Assembly (NCBI RefSeq): GCF_015767245.1
Contig: NZ_JADOTV010000010.1
Location: forward strand, 62,001-126,000
From: Aureivirga sp. CE67
Lineage (GTDB): Bacteria; Bacteroidota; Bacteroidia; Flavobacteriales; Flavobacteriaceae
DNA length: 64,000 bases
Direction of reading: 5' to 3'
Part shown: positions 46,533 through 55,524 of the stretch, piece after piece
Layout of the letters: the number at the start of each line of letters is the position of its first letter
Position numbering within the stretch: position 1 is the first letter of the stretch
The notes under the pieces: generated by a model
Database searches by the model: none
What the model was told of the DNA's origin: nothing
The model's input: the letters and a program-made list of their open reading frames with translations, nothing else
Position numbers and translations under genes: made by a program

Positions 46533-47525
46533 TTATAAACTATTTAAATAATCATGAACAACTGCATAACCTTCTTCATCTAAAGTTGTAGTTCCAATCC
46601 AAGGCATATAAACATCTTTGATAACTCGATCTATTTGTTGCTTTTTATTCAGAATTCCTGTGTTTTCTAGCGAAGTTTCTCGTCTAAAATCCAAACCTTT
46701 TTTTGCTGCTTCAGAAAAACCTTGCGGATTATGACAATGTGCACAATTCATTTCAAAATAAGCACGTCCTCTTTCATCTAATGGAATCGATTCGTCAAAA
46801 TAATTTCCAAGCGAACCTATTAAATTATGATCAAAATCGTCTAACATCCCAATTGATTGAAAATATGCCAATTGATTAATGATTTCTCCATTTCGAGAAA
46901 CATCCATATTCATATTTCTCAGTTTAGGTCCAATAGGACTGATTTCTGCATTATTTTGATGACAAACAATACAATCTTGTTTTTTTGGGATTTCGTAAAT
47001 GACACTTTTTTCATTCCCATTTTTATCTATCCAAGCAACGTTTTTGCTTTGCCCATCTAAACTAAATACAGCTTCTGTTTGCGAATCATTCCAAATGTAA
47101 GTTCCAACATTCCACAATCCTTTTGATTTAATCAACAAACGAGTTTCAATAATTTTATTTCCCAAAGAAGGATTTCGATCATCAATGTGATAGTAAAATG
47201 TTTTAACGATAATTGTTCCGTCTGGAAAAGATGGATTTAAATCATCAATTTTCGTCATTTTGCTGTTTGGTGGAAGTTTTATCAATCGTTGTTTCTTGGC
47301 GTAATTTGTAAACAACGGCGAAGCAATTTCATATAAATGATAATCTTCCGTCGGGATTAAATTTTTTAAAGCACCATCATAAATATTATAATCCGATAGT
47401 TTTTCTTTAAATTCTTCGGTGTCTTCCGTTACCAAATACTCAATTTCATCTTTATTACACGAAGAGAAAAATCCTAGTATAAAAATGAAAAAGAGCAAAT
47501 TGATTTTAAAATGTTGTTTTATCAT
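46533..47525 (-). CDS. Diheme c-type lipoprotein (SO2930-family-like)
   Basis: 330 residues. A lipobox (FSSC, about residue 22) precedes a domain typical of the SO2930/HNE_0200-like family: YEIASPLFTNYAKKQRLIKLP, FPDGTIIVKTFYYH and ETRLLIKSKG. Two heme sites, CIVCH and CAHCH, follow, with YMPWIGTTTLDEEGYAVVHDYL at the end. In other species a beta-helix gene often accompanies this family; none is beside it here, only the monoheme gene. Confidence 0.82.
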   Translation of the reverse strand: MIKQHFKINLLFFIFILGFFSSCNKDEIEYLVTEDTEEFKEKLSDYNIYDGALKNLIPTEDYHLYEIASPLFTNYAKKQRLIKLPPNSKMTKIDDLNPSFPDGTIIVKTFYYHIDDRNPSLGNKIIETRLLIKSKGLWNVGTYIWNDSQTEAVFSLDGQSKNVAWIDKNGNEKSVIYEIPKKQDCIVCHQNNAEISPIGPKLRNMNMDVSRNGEIINQLAYFQSIGMLDDFDHNLIGSLGNYFDESIPLDERGRAYFEMNCAHCHNPQGFSEAAKKGLDFRRETSLENTGILNKKQQIDRVIKDVYMPWIGTTTLDEEGYAVVHDYLNSL

Positions 47526-47618
47526 AAAGTTTTATTTTAGGCTGTAAAAGTCTTTAGTAACCAATAAAACTTCAAGAATTTTCAATAAACAAGACTTTAT
47601 TTTAAGTGAAACAGCATT

Positions 47619-48623
47619 TTAATTTTTATGTTTAAACATACACACATAATAAGATTTTCCTAATCCATTTTTTTGTTTTCTATATTTCAAATCTGGATAT
47701 TTTTTTTTCAAAGCTAAAATTTCATCTTTTTTTCCATAGAATTTTAATTTCTGCACAAACTCATTTGGTCTTGCTTTTTTACCTTTATAAATAGAAGTTA
47801 CCTCGTAATCTTTAATGTATTTTTTATTCTTTGAAGCAAACTTTTCTAAAACTCTAAATTTTCCTCGATTCAATTTACTTGATTGTGCCACAATATTTAA
47901 AGCACCAGAGTTTCCGCCCAAATTATGACCAATCATATGACCTCCATCATCCAAACCTTTGATTCCTCCTTTAGAGATTGCTTTTGCTTGTTCGTTTGTT
48001 CCTTTAATTTTTGTTCGGTCTAAAATGTTTTTTGGAATCGAAGTGATTTTTGCTGAAACTGTTCTTCCTAAATGATCAGTTTTAAAAATTGAATTATTGA
48101 TTTTGTAGTTCGTATTTGGTAAAACATCTTCAAGAATAGGATTTACTTTCTGAATTTTATTTTTAAGTAAAATTGTTTCATCAGCAGTAATAGTTGTTTT
48201 ATTCCCTTTTTTAAAGACTTGTCCGAGATTTCTACCAGATTTATCTTTTATTTTAAAAACACCTTTTCGTTTTGTTTGCGTTAATTGAAATTTATTATTT
48301 GTGGCCCATTTTTTTAAATCAATTTTCGAACCTTTTTTATAAGTAGTTTTTGCAATTTTTCTACTTCCAATTTTTGAGGTCTTTTTTATTGAAGTTTTCA
48401 AAACTTTTGCTGAAGAATTATTCACAGCTTCTTTGCTTATTTTCTTCTTAAAAGCATTTTTTGCAATACGTTTTGTAGCTCTTTTACTTCCTCTTTTGAC
48501 AGTTTCTTTTGCTGTTTTTCCAAATAATTTCTTACCAACTTTTTTAGCAAAACCAGTTATTTGTGCTTCTGATTGAAAAGAAGTGATAAAAAATAAGAGA
48601 AATAATATTTTAAATATTTTCAT
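47619..48623 (-). CDS. Exported DNA/RNA non-specific endonuclease
   Basis: 334 residues. A signal peptide (ILFLLFFITSFQSEAQ) precedes an extremely lysine-rich segment (about 25-110). The C-terminal part (about 170-334) has the Endonuclea_NS_2-like pattern: NINNS-type turn with TDHLGRTVSA, then DDGGHMIGHNLGG (DDGGH at 225-229) and NIVAQSSKLNRGKFRVLE. His and Asn of this region are the usual ββα-metal catalytic set. The nuclease probably acts outside the cell on nucleic acid. It overlaps the lipoprotein gene before it by 14 bp, so the two are translationally coupled. Confidence 0.8.
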   Translation of the reverse strand: MKIFKILFLLFFITSFQSEAQITGFAKKVGKKLFGKTAKETVKRGSKRATKRIAKNAFKKKISKEAVNNSSAKVLKTSIKKTSKIGSRKIAKTTYKKGSKIDLKKWATNNKFQLTQTKRKGVFKIKDKSGRNLGQVFKKGNKTTITADETILLKNKIQKVNPILEDVLPNTNYKINNSIFKTDHLGRTVSAKITSIPKNILDRTKIKGTNEQAKAISKGGIKGLDDGGHMIGHNLGGNSGALNIVAQSSKLNRGKFRVLEKFASKNKKYIKDYEVTSIYKGKKARPNEFVQKLKFYGKKDEILALKKKYPDLKYRKQKNGLGKSYYVCMFKHKN

Positions 48624-50067
48624 AAATGATTTCGATAATTGTGTTGTAATATTCTTTTTGATTTAATTCAAATTCAAGTGTTTTTTGATCTATTATTTCT
48701 TGAATGGATTCTTCATAAATCTGATGGTATTTTTTTATGGTTGAATTTTCGTTTAAAATTCCTCCAGTAGTCGAGCCTACAAAAGAAACTCCACGTGTAA
48801 TAATCAAAGAAGTTCCTCCCGTAAAAAAAGCAGCTAAAGATTCAATAGTCAAACTCCCGATTTCGATAATTGCTTCTTTTTGTGCAGATTCTTTAGAAAC
48901 TTTCACATTTTTGGAAGTATTGAAAACCGTACTTTGTGATTTATTAGAAATTTTTGTAGAAACTTTTTCTTCAGAAACGAATAAAGTAAGCAGTTCTTTG
49001 GTTGTAATTGCTCTATATTCATACAAATCATTTTTCATTTCCTTTTCTGCATTTTCGATAATTTCTTCAATTTTTTCTTTATCAATGAATTTGTTCCAAT
49101 CCTCTAGAAAATCTTGTTCAATTCTATCTCCATCCGTAAAAAAATCTGCAGTCGCTCCATAAACTTTATAAAATGAACTTCCAATATCAAAATATTCATC
49201 AGCAAATTTTTCAAAAGCAGGGTAGAAGTAATGATCCAATTCTTCTTTCATTATTTCATTGGAAACATTTACAAGCTCCAATTCATTTTCTTTAAAAGTA
49301 TTCAAAAGTGGATTTAATTCTTGTTTAAAACTTTGTTCTTTTTGTTTTAAAATACCTTTAGATTTTTCTGGAATTGTTGAAAAATGAGTATATGCATTGA
49401 TTTTTTTAATTTCCAAAAATGATAATTGATCTAAAACTGGAAGAATGTTCTTTTCCAAAAAAGGATTAATAGCTAAAGAATTTCCTGGATTTTCTTCGTT
49501 GTAATAATAAATTTCTTCAAATGTTAAGTCCTGAATTTCTTGATGGATTTGCTCTTTTCTTAATTCTAGTTCGTTTTCTATTTCATAAAAAATAATATTA
49601 TCAGAAAAATATGAATTTAAACCATGTAACTCATTGTATGTATAAAGTTCAATATTTGGTAAAACCTCTTTTTCTAAAAATGAATTTATAATGTTTTTTC
49701 TTAAAGGATATTTTTGAAAATAACTAGAGAAATCAGTAGTTATAAGTGTACTGAATTCTTCAATAATTTCTTCTTCCTTTTTCGCTTTTTCTAGTAGAAT
49801 TGATTCTTCTAAACTTGATATGTTAAGCTTTTCAATTTGAAGTAATTCTTCATAAGTCAAATTATTTTGAATAACAAAGTTCCAATGCAAAGGACTTAAA
49901 TTGTGAACTTTTTTTCTATCTTTTTTATACAATTGAAAAAGTCCGTTTATATCCTTTTTCATTGCAGTTTTTTTTATCTGAAATTCAAATTCATGAGTAG
50001 AAACTTTACTACTTGAACAGCTTGAAAGTAGTATTAAAGCAGAAATTATTGGGATTATATATTTCAA
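48610..50067 (-). CDS. Lipoprotein partner of the exported nuclease
   Basis: 485 residues. The only start preserving the signal peptide is TTG at 50067; an in-frame stop precedes it with no ATG between. The lipobox is LLSSC (Cys at residue 17). The middle is charged and helical. A hydrophobic glycine-rich segment near residues 400-435 (ESLAAFFTGGTSLII, then GVSFVGSTTGGI) could insert into a membrane. No known family was recognised. Its 3' end overlaps the nuclease start, suggesting a paired function such as chaperone, carrier or protection from the nuclease. Confidence 0.65.
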   Translation of the reverse strand: MKYIIPIISALILLSSCSSSKVSTHEFEFQIKKTAMKKDINGLFQLYKKDRKKVHNLSPLHWNFVIQNNLTYEELLQIEKLNISSLEESILLEKAKKEEEIIEEFSTLITTDFSSYFQKYPLRKNIINSFLEKEVLPNIELYTYNELHGLNSYFSDNIIFYEIENELELRKEQIHQEIQDLTFEEIYYYNEENPGNSLAINPFLEKNILPVLDQLSFLEIKKINAYTHFSTIPEKSKGILKQKEQSFKQELNPLLNTFKENELELVNVSNEIMKEELDHYFYPAFEKFADEYFDIGSSFYKVYGATADFFTDGDRIEQDFLEDWNKFIDKEKIEEIIENAEKEMKNDLYEYRAITTKELLTLFVSEEKVSTKISNKSQSTVFNTSKNVKVSKESAQKEAIIEIGSLTIESLAAFFTGGTSLIITRGVSFVGSTTGGILNENSTIKKYHQIYEESIQEIIDQKTLEFELNQKEYYNTIIEIIYENI

Positions 50068-50337
50068 TAGGAAATAGTTTTATTGTTTAATCTGCATAAT
50101 TACATTATTTAATTAAAAATCCAAATATTAACAATAAAAAACTTGTAATGTCATGTATTTAAGTGAAGAAGTAAATTGATAAAAGATTATATTTTGTTAA
50201 ACGTTATTATAGGTTTAATTAATTTATAACAATATTTAAATCAAATAATTAGATTGTTTTATATAAGACTGTAAAATCAAGAATTATACTTTTACTAAAT
50301 ATATGGGGGAATATTTTAGATAATAAAATTTAATCAT

Positions 50338-50366
50338 AAAAAAAACCGCTAAAACTAGCGGTTTTT
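50338..50366 (-). terminator. Terminator of the ECF sigma operon
   Basis: CCGCTA and TAGCGG arms with A and T runs, overlapping the stop at 50365. The rest of the 297-bp gap to 50068 shows no gene. Confidence 0.75.
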
Positions 50367-50874
50367 AATTTCTAACTCGTTCATTACGAGCCCTGTTTTT
50401 CATTTTTTCTTTATGTCTTTTCTTAAATTGCTTTAACAACTTTCTATTAAAATCAATTTCAGCTTTTTTCAAAAGAACTACTTTTTTAGCTGGTAAAATC
50501 TTTTGTAACGCTTCGTAATACTCTTTTCTATTTTCGTAATTTTCTTTTTCAAGCTTCTCAATATTTATAAGAAGTTGTTTTGCTTCCTGCTCATTTAGAT
50601 TATCAATCTCCTTGATTTTTTGAAAAAAATCATGTTCCTTTTTTCTGTAATCATTTAATTTATCTTCATATTCATTATATAAAGGCCAAAATTGTTGCGC
50701 TTCCTTCACAGATAAATCCAAAATATCTGTAATATATTGAACTTTTAAAGCTTTGATCTTTTCCATTCGCTCCTTGGAAGGTTTTCCAAGTGGAGGTGGA
50801 TGACCTTGTGCTTTAAGAGTAGTAGGAACCAACAAAAAAGCTATAATGGTTATTATGTAAATATGTGCTTTCAT
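50365..50874 (-). CDS. Spy/LTXXQ-like periplasmic protein of an ECF sigma operon
   Basis: 169 residues with a signal peptide (FLLVPTTLKAQ) and a helical, charged body with YITDILDLSVKEAQQFWPLYNEYEDKL, resembling Spy/CpxP-type chaperone or Zn-resistance sensors. It is downstream of a sigma factor and a membrane anti-sigma gene, so it may be a stress sensor for that system. Confidence 0.68.
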   Translation of the reverse strand: MKAHIYIITIIAFLLVPTTLKAQGHPPPLGKPSKERMEKIKALKVQYITDILDLSVKEAQQFWPLYNEYEDKLNDYRKKEHDFFQKIKEIDNLNEQEAKQLLINIEKLEKENYENRKEYYEALQKILPAKKVVLLKKAEIDFNRKLLKQFKKRHKEKMKNRARNERVRN

Positions 50875-50880
50875 AATTCG

Positions 50881-51447
50881 TTAATTTTCGGAATCTAATA
50901 AATTTTCTATTTCAATAGTGTTTAAATATAACTCTAAATCTTCATCACTAATATTATTGGTGTAAAAAATATCATCTTCAATAATATCATCATTCTCGTC
51001 ATACAATGCAGCTAATTGATAAGTATCAAAATCCTCAGATTCTAAACTTACCCAATTATTAAGTTCTGTGTTTGAAACAGAATCAAAATTAACTTCAGAA
51101 GTATTTTTTTGAACTAAGATTAAAATCAAGAAAACAGCAGCAACAGCAACACTTGCAAACCTATAAAAATTTGAATTATATAAAAATCGGATCTTACTTT
51201 TCTTTTTAGTAGATTCAGTTGTTTTTACCTTATTTAATATATTTTCTTCGAAACTTTCAAAATAATTGTCAGGAACTTTCATTCCGTTTTCTTTTCCTAC
51301 AATATCAGAAATAGATTCTTCAGAAATTTTAGACATCAAAGATTCGTCAAATGATTTAAAATAATCATCTGGAGTAGAAAAAGGATTCTTCTTTAATTGA
51401 GATTCATTTTTCTTTAAAAAATCTTTATGTTCATTATTTTCGTTCAT
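50881..51447 (-). CDS. Probable anti-sigma factor with duplicated motif
   Basis: 188 residues with one membrane helix (about 95-111). The cytoplasmic half has two copies of a motif: PDDYFKSFDESLMSKI (26-41) and PDNYFESFEENILNKV (59-74), 33 residues apart. The outer half is acidic. Position after an ECF sigma gene suggests it binds the sigma factor, but no classical zinc ZAS motif is present. Confidence 0.65.
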   Translation of the reverse strand: MNENNEHKDFLKKNESQLKKNPFSTPDDYFKSFDESLMSKISEESISDIVGKENGMKVPDNYFESFEENILNKVKTTESTKKKSKIRFLYNSNFYRFASVAVAAVFLILILVQKNTSEVNFDSVSNTELNNWVSLESEDFDTYQLAALYDENDDIIEDDIFYTNNISDEDLELYLNTIEIENLLDSEN

Positions 51448-51477
51448 ATTAGTTTGACTTTCTTTCTTTTTAAAAGT

Positions 51478-52023
51478 TTAATTCGACTTTAAATATTCTT
51501 CAATTTTTTTCACCGCATGATGGTAAGAAGCTTTTAAAGCTCCAACAGATGTATCCAAAATATCTGACATATCTTGATATTTGATATCGTCAAAATATTT
51601 CATATTAAAAACAATTTGTTGTTTCTGCGGAAGAGTAGCTATAGCTTTTTGTAATTTGATTTGCGCCTCATTTCCTTCAAAATAAGAATCACTCTCAATA
51701 TTTTCAATAAGCTTTACCTGCATTTCTTCCATAGAAATACTGTTTTGCTTTGCTCGTTTATTTATAAAAGTTATGGATTCGTTTGTAGCAATTCGATACA
51801 TCCAAGAGTAGAGTTTACTTTCTTCTTTAAAGTTGTCAATGTTTCTAAAAACTTTAATGAAAGTATTTTGCAGAACGTCATCCGTATCGTCATGAGAAAT
51901 TACGATTTTACGAATATGCCAATATAGTCGTTCTTTATATGTAGAAACTAACACTCGAAAAGCTTTTTCTTTGCTTTTCGAGTGTTTGAGTTCTTGTATT
52001 AATTGTTTTTCGTCTAGCACCAA
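51478..52023 (-). CDS. ECF-type RNA polymerase sigma factor
   Basis: 181 residues. Region 2 has DDVLQNTFIKVFRNI and WMYRIATNESITFI; region 4 has LPQKQQIVFNMKYFDDI and ALKASYHHAVKKIEEYL. The start is TTG at 52023 or GTG at 52020, since an in-frame stop lies upstream without any ATG and the next Met is deep in region 2. It heads an operon with the anti-sigma and Spy-like genes. Confidence 0.9.
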   Translation of the reverse strand: MVLDEKQLIQELKHSKSKEKAFRVLVSTYKERLYWHIRKIVISHDDTDDVLQNTFIKVFRNIDNFKEESKLYSWMYRIATNESITFINKRAKQNSISMEEMQVKLIENIESDSYFEGNEAQIKLQKAIATLPQKQQIVFNMKYFDDIKYQDMSDILDTSVGALKASYHHAVKKIEEYLKSN

Positions 52024-52074
52024 ATTTGATATTTATGGTTTAGACTATATAAGTTACAAAAGGTTTAATTAAAA

Positions 52075-53529
52075 TTAATCTATTTTAATAAATTTTCTTT
52101 TTGAGTAACCAAATAATTTTTCTGCTTTGATGATTTCAGCAACACCTTCTGGTAGCATTTCTTCCCATCCTTCTTCCCCTTCAGAGATCATTCTTAAAAC
52201 ATTTCTTGAATAAACATTTAAAATCTCAGGGTTGTAGTTTTTGATATCTAATACTTTACCATTGAATTTGAAGTACTTGTAAAGTTCTTTCATTCTTGGG
52301 TGAACTTTTAAGTTATCACTTGTGCTAAGTTCTCCTGTTTCTTGGTTTTGAAGAGGGTATAAGTAAAGCTTAAGGTCTTTAAAGAATAATTTACCAAATG
52401 CTTCAAGAATACCACCACTTAAGTTTCTGTAGTATTTTTCATCGAAGATTTGAACCATATTATAAACTCCCATTGCTAGTGCCATACGAGCTTTTGTAAA
52501 CTCAGAGAAATATTCTACAAGTTTATAATACTCTTGGAAGTTTGTAATCATAACGTTTTGACCTAGTGAACAAAGTAATTCTGCTCTGTCTAAGAAATCT
52601 CTCTCGTTAATTTTACCTTCAGCTCTTAAGTTTGTAAGTGTAATCTCGAAAATAACTTTCGTTTTATCCGGATCTACTCTTTTTTCCTGTAAGAACATTT
52701 CCTTCGCTTTTTCAAACATATCCATGTTAACTTTTGTTACAGGACGGAAACTTCCTCTTAATGCTAAAATATTTGCTTTATAAAGTTGTTGAGCTGGTAG
52801 TAAATTATTTCCATCAGGACCGAACATTACTGCATCCGTCATTCCATTTTTCACTAACTGTAAACTCATTAAACGGTTGTCTACATAAGTAAAACGTGGT
52901 CCTGAGAAGTTAATCATATCTATTTCAATCTGATCTTTATCTAAATTGTCATAGAATGATTTTAATAATTCTTTAGGGTTATCATTTAAATAAAATGCAC
53001 CGTAAATAAGGTTTACACCAATAGCTCCAAGAGTTTCTTGTTGTAATTTTGCATCATTCTCTTTAAAACGAACGTGCATAATAATTTCGTTATAACCTTC
53101 TAAAGGATCTAACTGGAAACGAATTCCCATCCATCCATGTCCTTTGAATTTCTTAGCAAAATCAATAGTTGTTACTGTATTTGCGTAAGCAAAGAAAATT
53201 TTATTTGGGTGTTTGTCTCGACTTAATCTTTCTTCCACTAGCTCCATTTCATGTGAAAGCATTTTTTTAAGACGAGCTTCAGTTACATATCTTCTATCAT
53301 TTTCTACTCCATAAATCGCATCAGAGAAATCTTTATCATAGGCACTCATCGCTTTTGCAATGGTTCCAGATGCTCCACCAGCCCTGAAAAAATTCCTTAC
53401 TGTTTCTTGACCTGCACCAATCTCAGCAAAAGTACCATAAATATTTTCGTTCAAATTAATCTGTAACGCCTTTCTTTTAATAGAAGGAACGTGCGATATT
53501 TCTTTATCTCCTTTTATTTTTAGAGCCAT
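52075..53529 (-). CDS. Conserved flavobacterial protein of unknown function
   Basis: 484 residues with no signal peptide or membrane helix. Segments such as GTFAEIGAGQETVRNFFRAGG and AYDKDFSDAIYG are distinctive, but no enzymatic motif was found. It looks soluble. The gene is separated from the ECF operon by 51 bp and diverges from the MBL gene at 53618. Confidence 0.65.
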   Translation of the reverse strand: MALKIKGDKEISHVPSIKRKALQINLNENIYGTFAEIGAGQETVRNFFRAGGASGTIAKAMSAYDKDFSDAIYGVENDRRYVTEARLKKMLSHEMELVEERLSRDKHPNKIFFAYANTVTTIDFAKKFKGHGWMGIRFQLDPLEGYNEIIMHVRFKENDAKLQQETLGAIGVNLIYGAFYLNDNPKELLKSFYDNLDKDQIEIDMINFSGPRFTYVDNRLMSLQLVKNGMTDAVMFGPDGNNLLPAQQLYKANILALRGSFRPVTKVNMDMFEKAKEMFLQEKRVDPDKTKVIFEITLTNLRAEGKINERDFLDRAELLCSLGQNVMITNFQEYYKLVEYFSEFTKARMALAMGVYNMVQIFDEKYYRNLSGGILEAFGKLFFKDLKLYLYPLQNQETGELSTSDNLKVHPRMKELYKYFKFNGKVLDIKNYNPEILNVYSRNVLRMISEGEEGWEEMLPEGVAEIIKAEKLFGYSKRKFIKID

Positions 53530-53617
53530 TTTGTTTACTTTATATTTTCATACAAAAGTACTAAATTTCACTTTTAAATTTTATATTTAACCATTAAATT
53601 TACAGAAAAAATAAATT

Positions 53618-54379
53618 TTGAAAATAACATTTTTAGGAACAGGTACATCTCAAGGAATTCCAGTCATAAATAATACACATCCTGTATGTTTTTCAAAGGA
53701 TTTTAAAGACAAAAGATTAAGGAGTTCAATAGCAGTAGAATGGGATGATTTTAGATATATAATAGACTGTGGTCCAGACTTTAGATATCAGATGTTGCGT
53801 GCAAATATCCAAAAGATAAATGGAATAGTTTTTACACATGAACATTCAGATCATAGTGCTGGGATGGATGATATACGCCCTTTCTTTTTTGATATGGGAC
53901 CAATTCCTGTATATGCACATAAACGAGTTTTGGAGAATTTTACTAAAAGATTTGACTATATTTTTAGTGATGAAAACAAATATCCGGGTGCTCCAAGTGT
54001 CATTCAACATGAAATTTCGAACGAATCTTTTGAATTAAATGGCTTAAAAGTAACCCCAGTTGACTTTCTTCACGGAAATTTACAAGTTTTTGGTTTTAGG
54101 TTTAAAGATTTCTGTTATATCACAGATTTAAAGACAATTTCGCAAGAAGAAAAGGAAAAGCTTAAAGGATTGAAAGTTTTAGTGATTAACGCTCTTCAGA
54201 AAGAAAAACACTTTACTCATTTAAATTTAGAAGAAGCTTTAGAAATAATAAAGGAAGTAAAACCAGAAAGAGCTTATTTGACTCATATTAGTCATAAACT
54301 AGGTTTTCATGAAGAAGTAGAGAAGGAGTTACCAGAAAACGTTTTCTTAGCTTATGATGGTTTAGAAGTTGAAATATAA
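53618..54379 (+). CDS. MBL-fold metal-dependent hydrolase (PhnP-like)
   Basis: 253 residues beginning at TTG (53618): KITFLGTGTSQGIPVI is the standard N-terminus of this branch, so the TTG start is well supported. The metal motif FTHEHSDHSAGMDDIRPF and later LTHISHKLG are present. PhnP-like enzymes are phosphodiesterases; the substrate here is not known. Confidence 0.88.
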   Translation: MKITFLGTGTSQGIPVINNTHPVCFSKDFKDKRLRSSIAVEWDDFRYIIDCGPDFRYQMLRANIQKINGIVFTHEHSDHSAGMDDIRPFFFDMGPIPVYAHKRVLENFTKRFDYIFSDENKYPGAPSVIQHEISNESFELNGLKVTPVDFLHGNLQVFGFRFKDFCYITDLKTISQEEKEKLKGLKVLVINALQKEKHFTHLNLEEALEIIKEVKPERAYLTHISHKLGFHEEVEKELPENVFLAYDGLEVEI

Positions 54380-54390
54380 ATTCAAAAATA

Positions 54391-54424
54391 AAAAGCACCT
54401 CAAAATTTCTTCTGAAGTGCTTTT
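54391..54424. terminator. Bidirectional terminator
   Basis: AAAAGCAC and GTGCTTTT arms with A/T runs on both sides, between the MBL gene and the reductase. Confidence 0.7.
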
Positions 54425-54455
54425 ACAACTTATTCTATAAACTTAACTCTCACTT

Positions 54456-55520
54456 TTAATATTCTACCTCAACTTCATCTGTTAGAGGTAGACTTTGACA
54501 ACTCAGAATATAACCTTTCTCTACATCTTCATCACTCAAACCAAGGTTTTTCTTCATTGCTACTTTTCCTTTTACCAATTTGCAAGCACAAGTGGAACAA
54601 ACTCCTCCTTCACAAGAATAAGGAGGGTTCTCACCAAAATCTATCAATGTTCTAAGAATTGTCTTTCCTTTTGGAATTGTAGTTTCTACAGTATCTCCAT
54701 TTAAAGTTGCAATTAAAACTGCATTATCAACACTTTCAATTCCTTTCTTTTCTTTTCCTGATCCAAAATATTCTTTAAAAATTCTATTTTGTGGAACATC
54801 TATTTTATGCAGAGCTTCCTCTGTATCTTCAATCATTTTTCCTGGACCGCAAATATAATATTCCGTGTTTTGCGCATAAGGAGGATATTCATTTATAAAC
54901 CAATTTACAGATTCTTCATCCACACGACCTTTTCTAAATTCAAATTCATTTTTGGAAAACCAACTAGTTTTTGGTTTACTCAGCGTATGAACTAAAATAA
55001 ATCTTTCTGGAAATTGTTCTTTTAATTCATCTAATTCCTTTTTGAAGATAATACTTTCTTGATCTCGATTTCCAAAAAAGAGATAAACAAAACTTCTTTC
55101 TTCAGTATTTAAAACCGTTTTTGCAATCGAAAAAATTGGAGTAATTCCACTTCCAGCTGAAAATAAATAATATGTTTTATAAAATTCTTTTTTAGAATCT
55201 GCATAAAATCTACCTTCAGGAGGCATAATTTCAATGGTATCCCCAATTTTTATTTTATCATTGATATAATTAGAAACCAAACCATTTTTCACACGTTTGA
55301 CACCAATTCGTATATTTTCTTCTAAAACAGGAGAACTACAAAGAGAATATGAGCGTCTGACTTCTTTATCATTTATATTAAAAATCAAAGTTAAATGTTG
55401 TCCAGCCTTATAATCGAAAGTTTCATACAATTCATAAGGTAAATCAAAAGAAATTGAAACTGCATCTTTCGTTTCATGTTTTACATCGATTACTTTTAAA
55501 GGAAAAGATTTATTATTCAT
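54456..55520 (-). CDS. PaaE-like ferredoxin reductase with C-terminal 2Fe-2S domain
   Basis: From ATG at 55520 (MNNKSFPLKV) the protein has 354 residues, the usual length. A longer GTG start at 55598 would overlap the upstream gene by 74 bp and is rejected; an ATG at 55541 is possible. Domains: FAD (DYKAGQHLTLIF, RRSYSLCSSP), NAD(P) (FSAGSGITPIFSIA) and a plant-type 2Fe-2S domain with CEGGVCSTCACKL and a fourth Cys about 29 residues later. It passes electrons from NAD(P)H to the Rieske oxygenase encoded 4 bases upstream. Confidence 0.9.
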   Translation of the reverse strand: MNNKSFPLKVIDVKHETKDAVSISFDLPYELYETFDYKAGQHLTLIFNINDKEVRRSYSLCSSPVLEENIRIGVKRVKNGLVSNYINDKIKIGDTIEIMPPEGRFYADSKKEFYKTYYLFSAGSGITPIFSIAKTVLNTEERSFVYLFFGNRDQESIIFKKELDELKEQFPERFILVHTLSKPKTSWFSKNEFEFRKGRVDEESVNWFINEYPPYAQNTEYYICGPGKMIEDTEEALHKIDVPQNRIFKEYFGSGKEKKGIESVDNAVLIATLNGDTVETTIPKGKTILRTLIDFGENPPYSCEGGVCSTCACKLVKGKVAMKKNLGLSDEDVEKGYILSCQSLPLTDEVEVEY

Positions 55521-55524
55521 TGTC

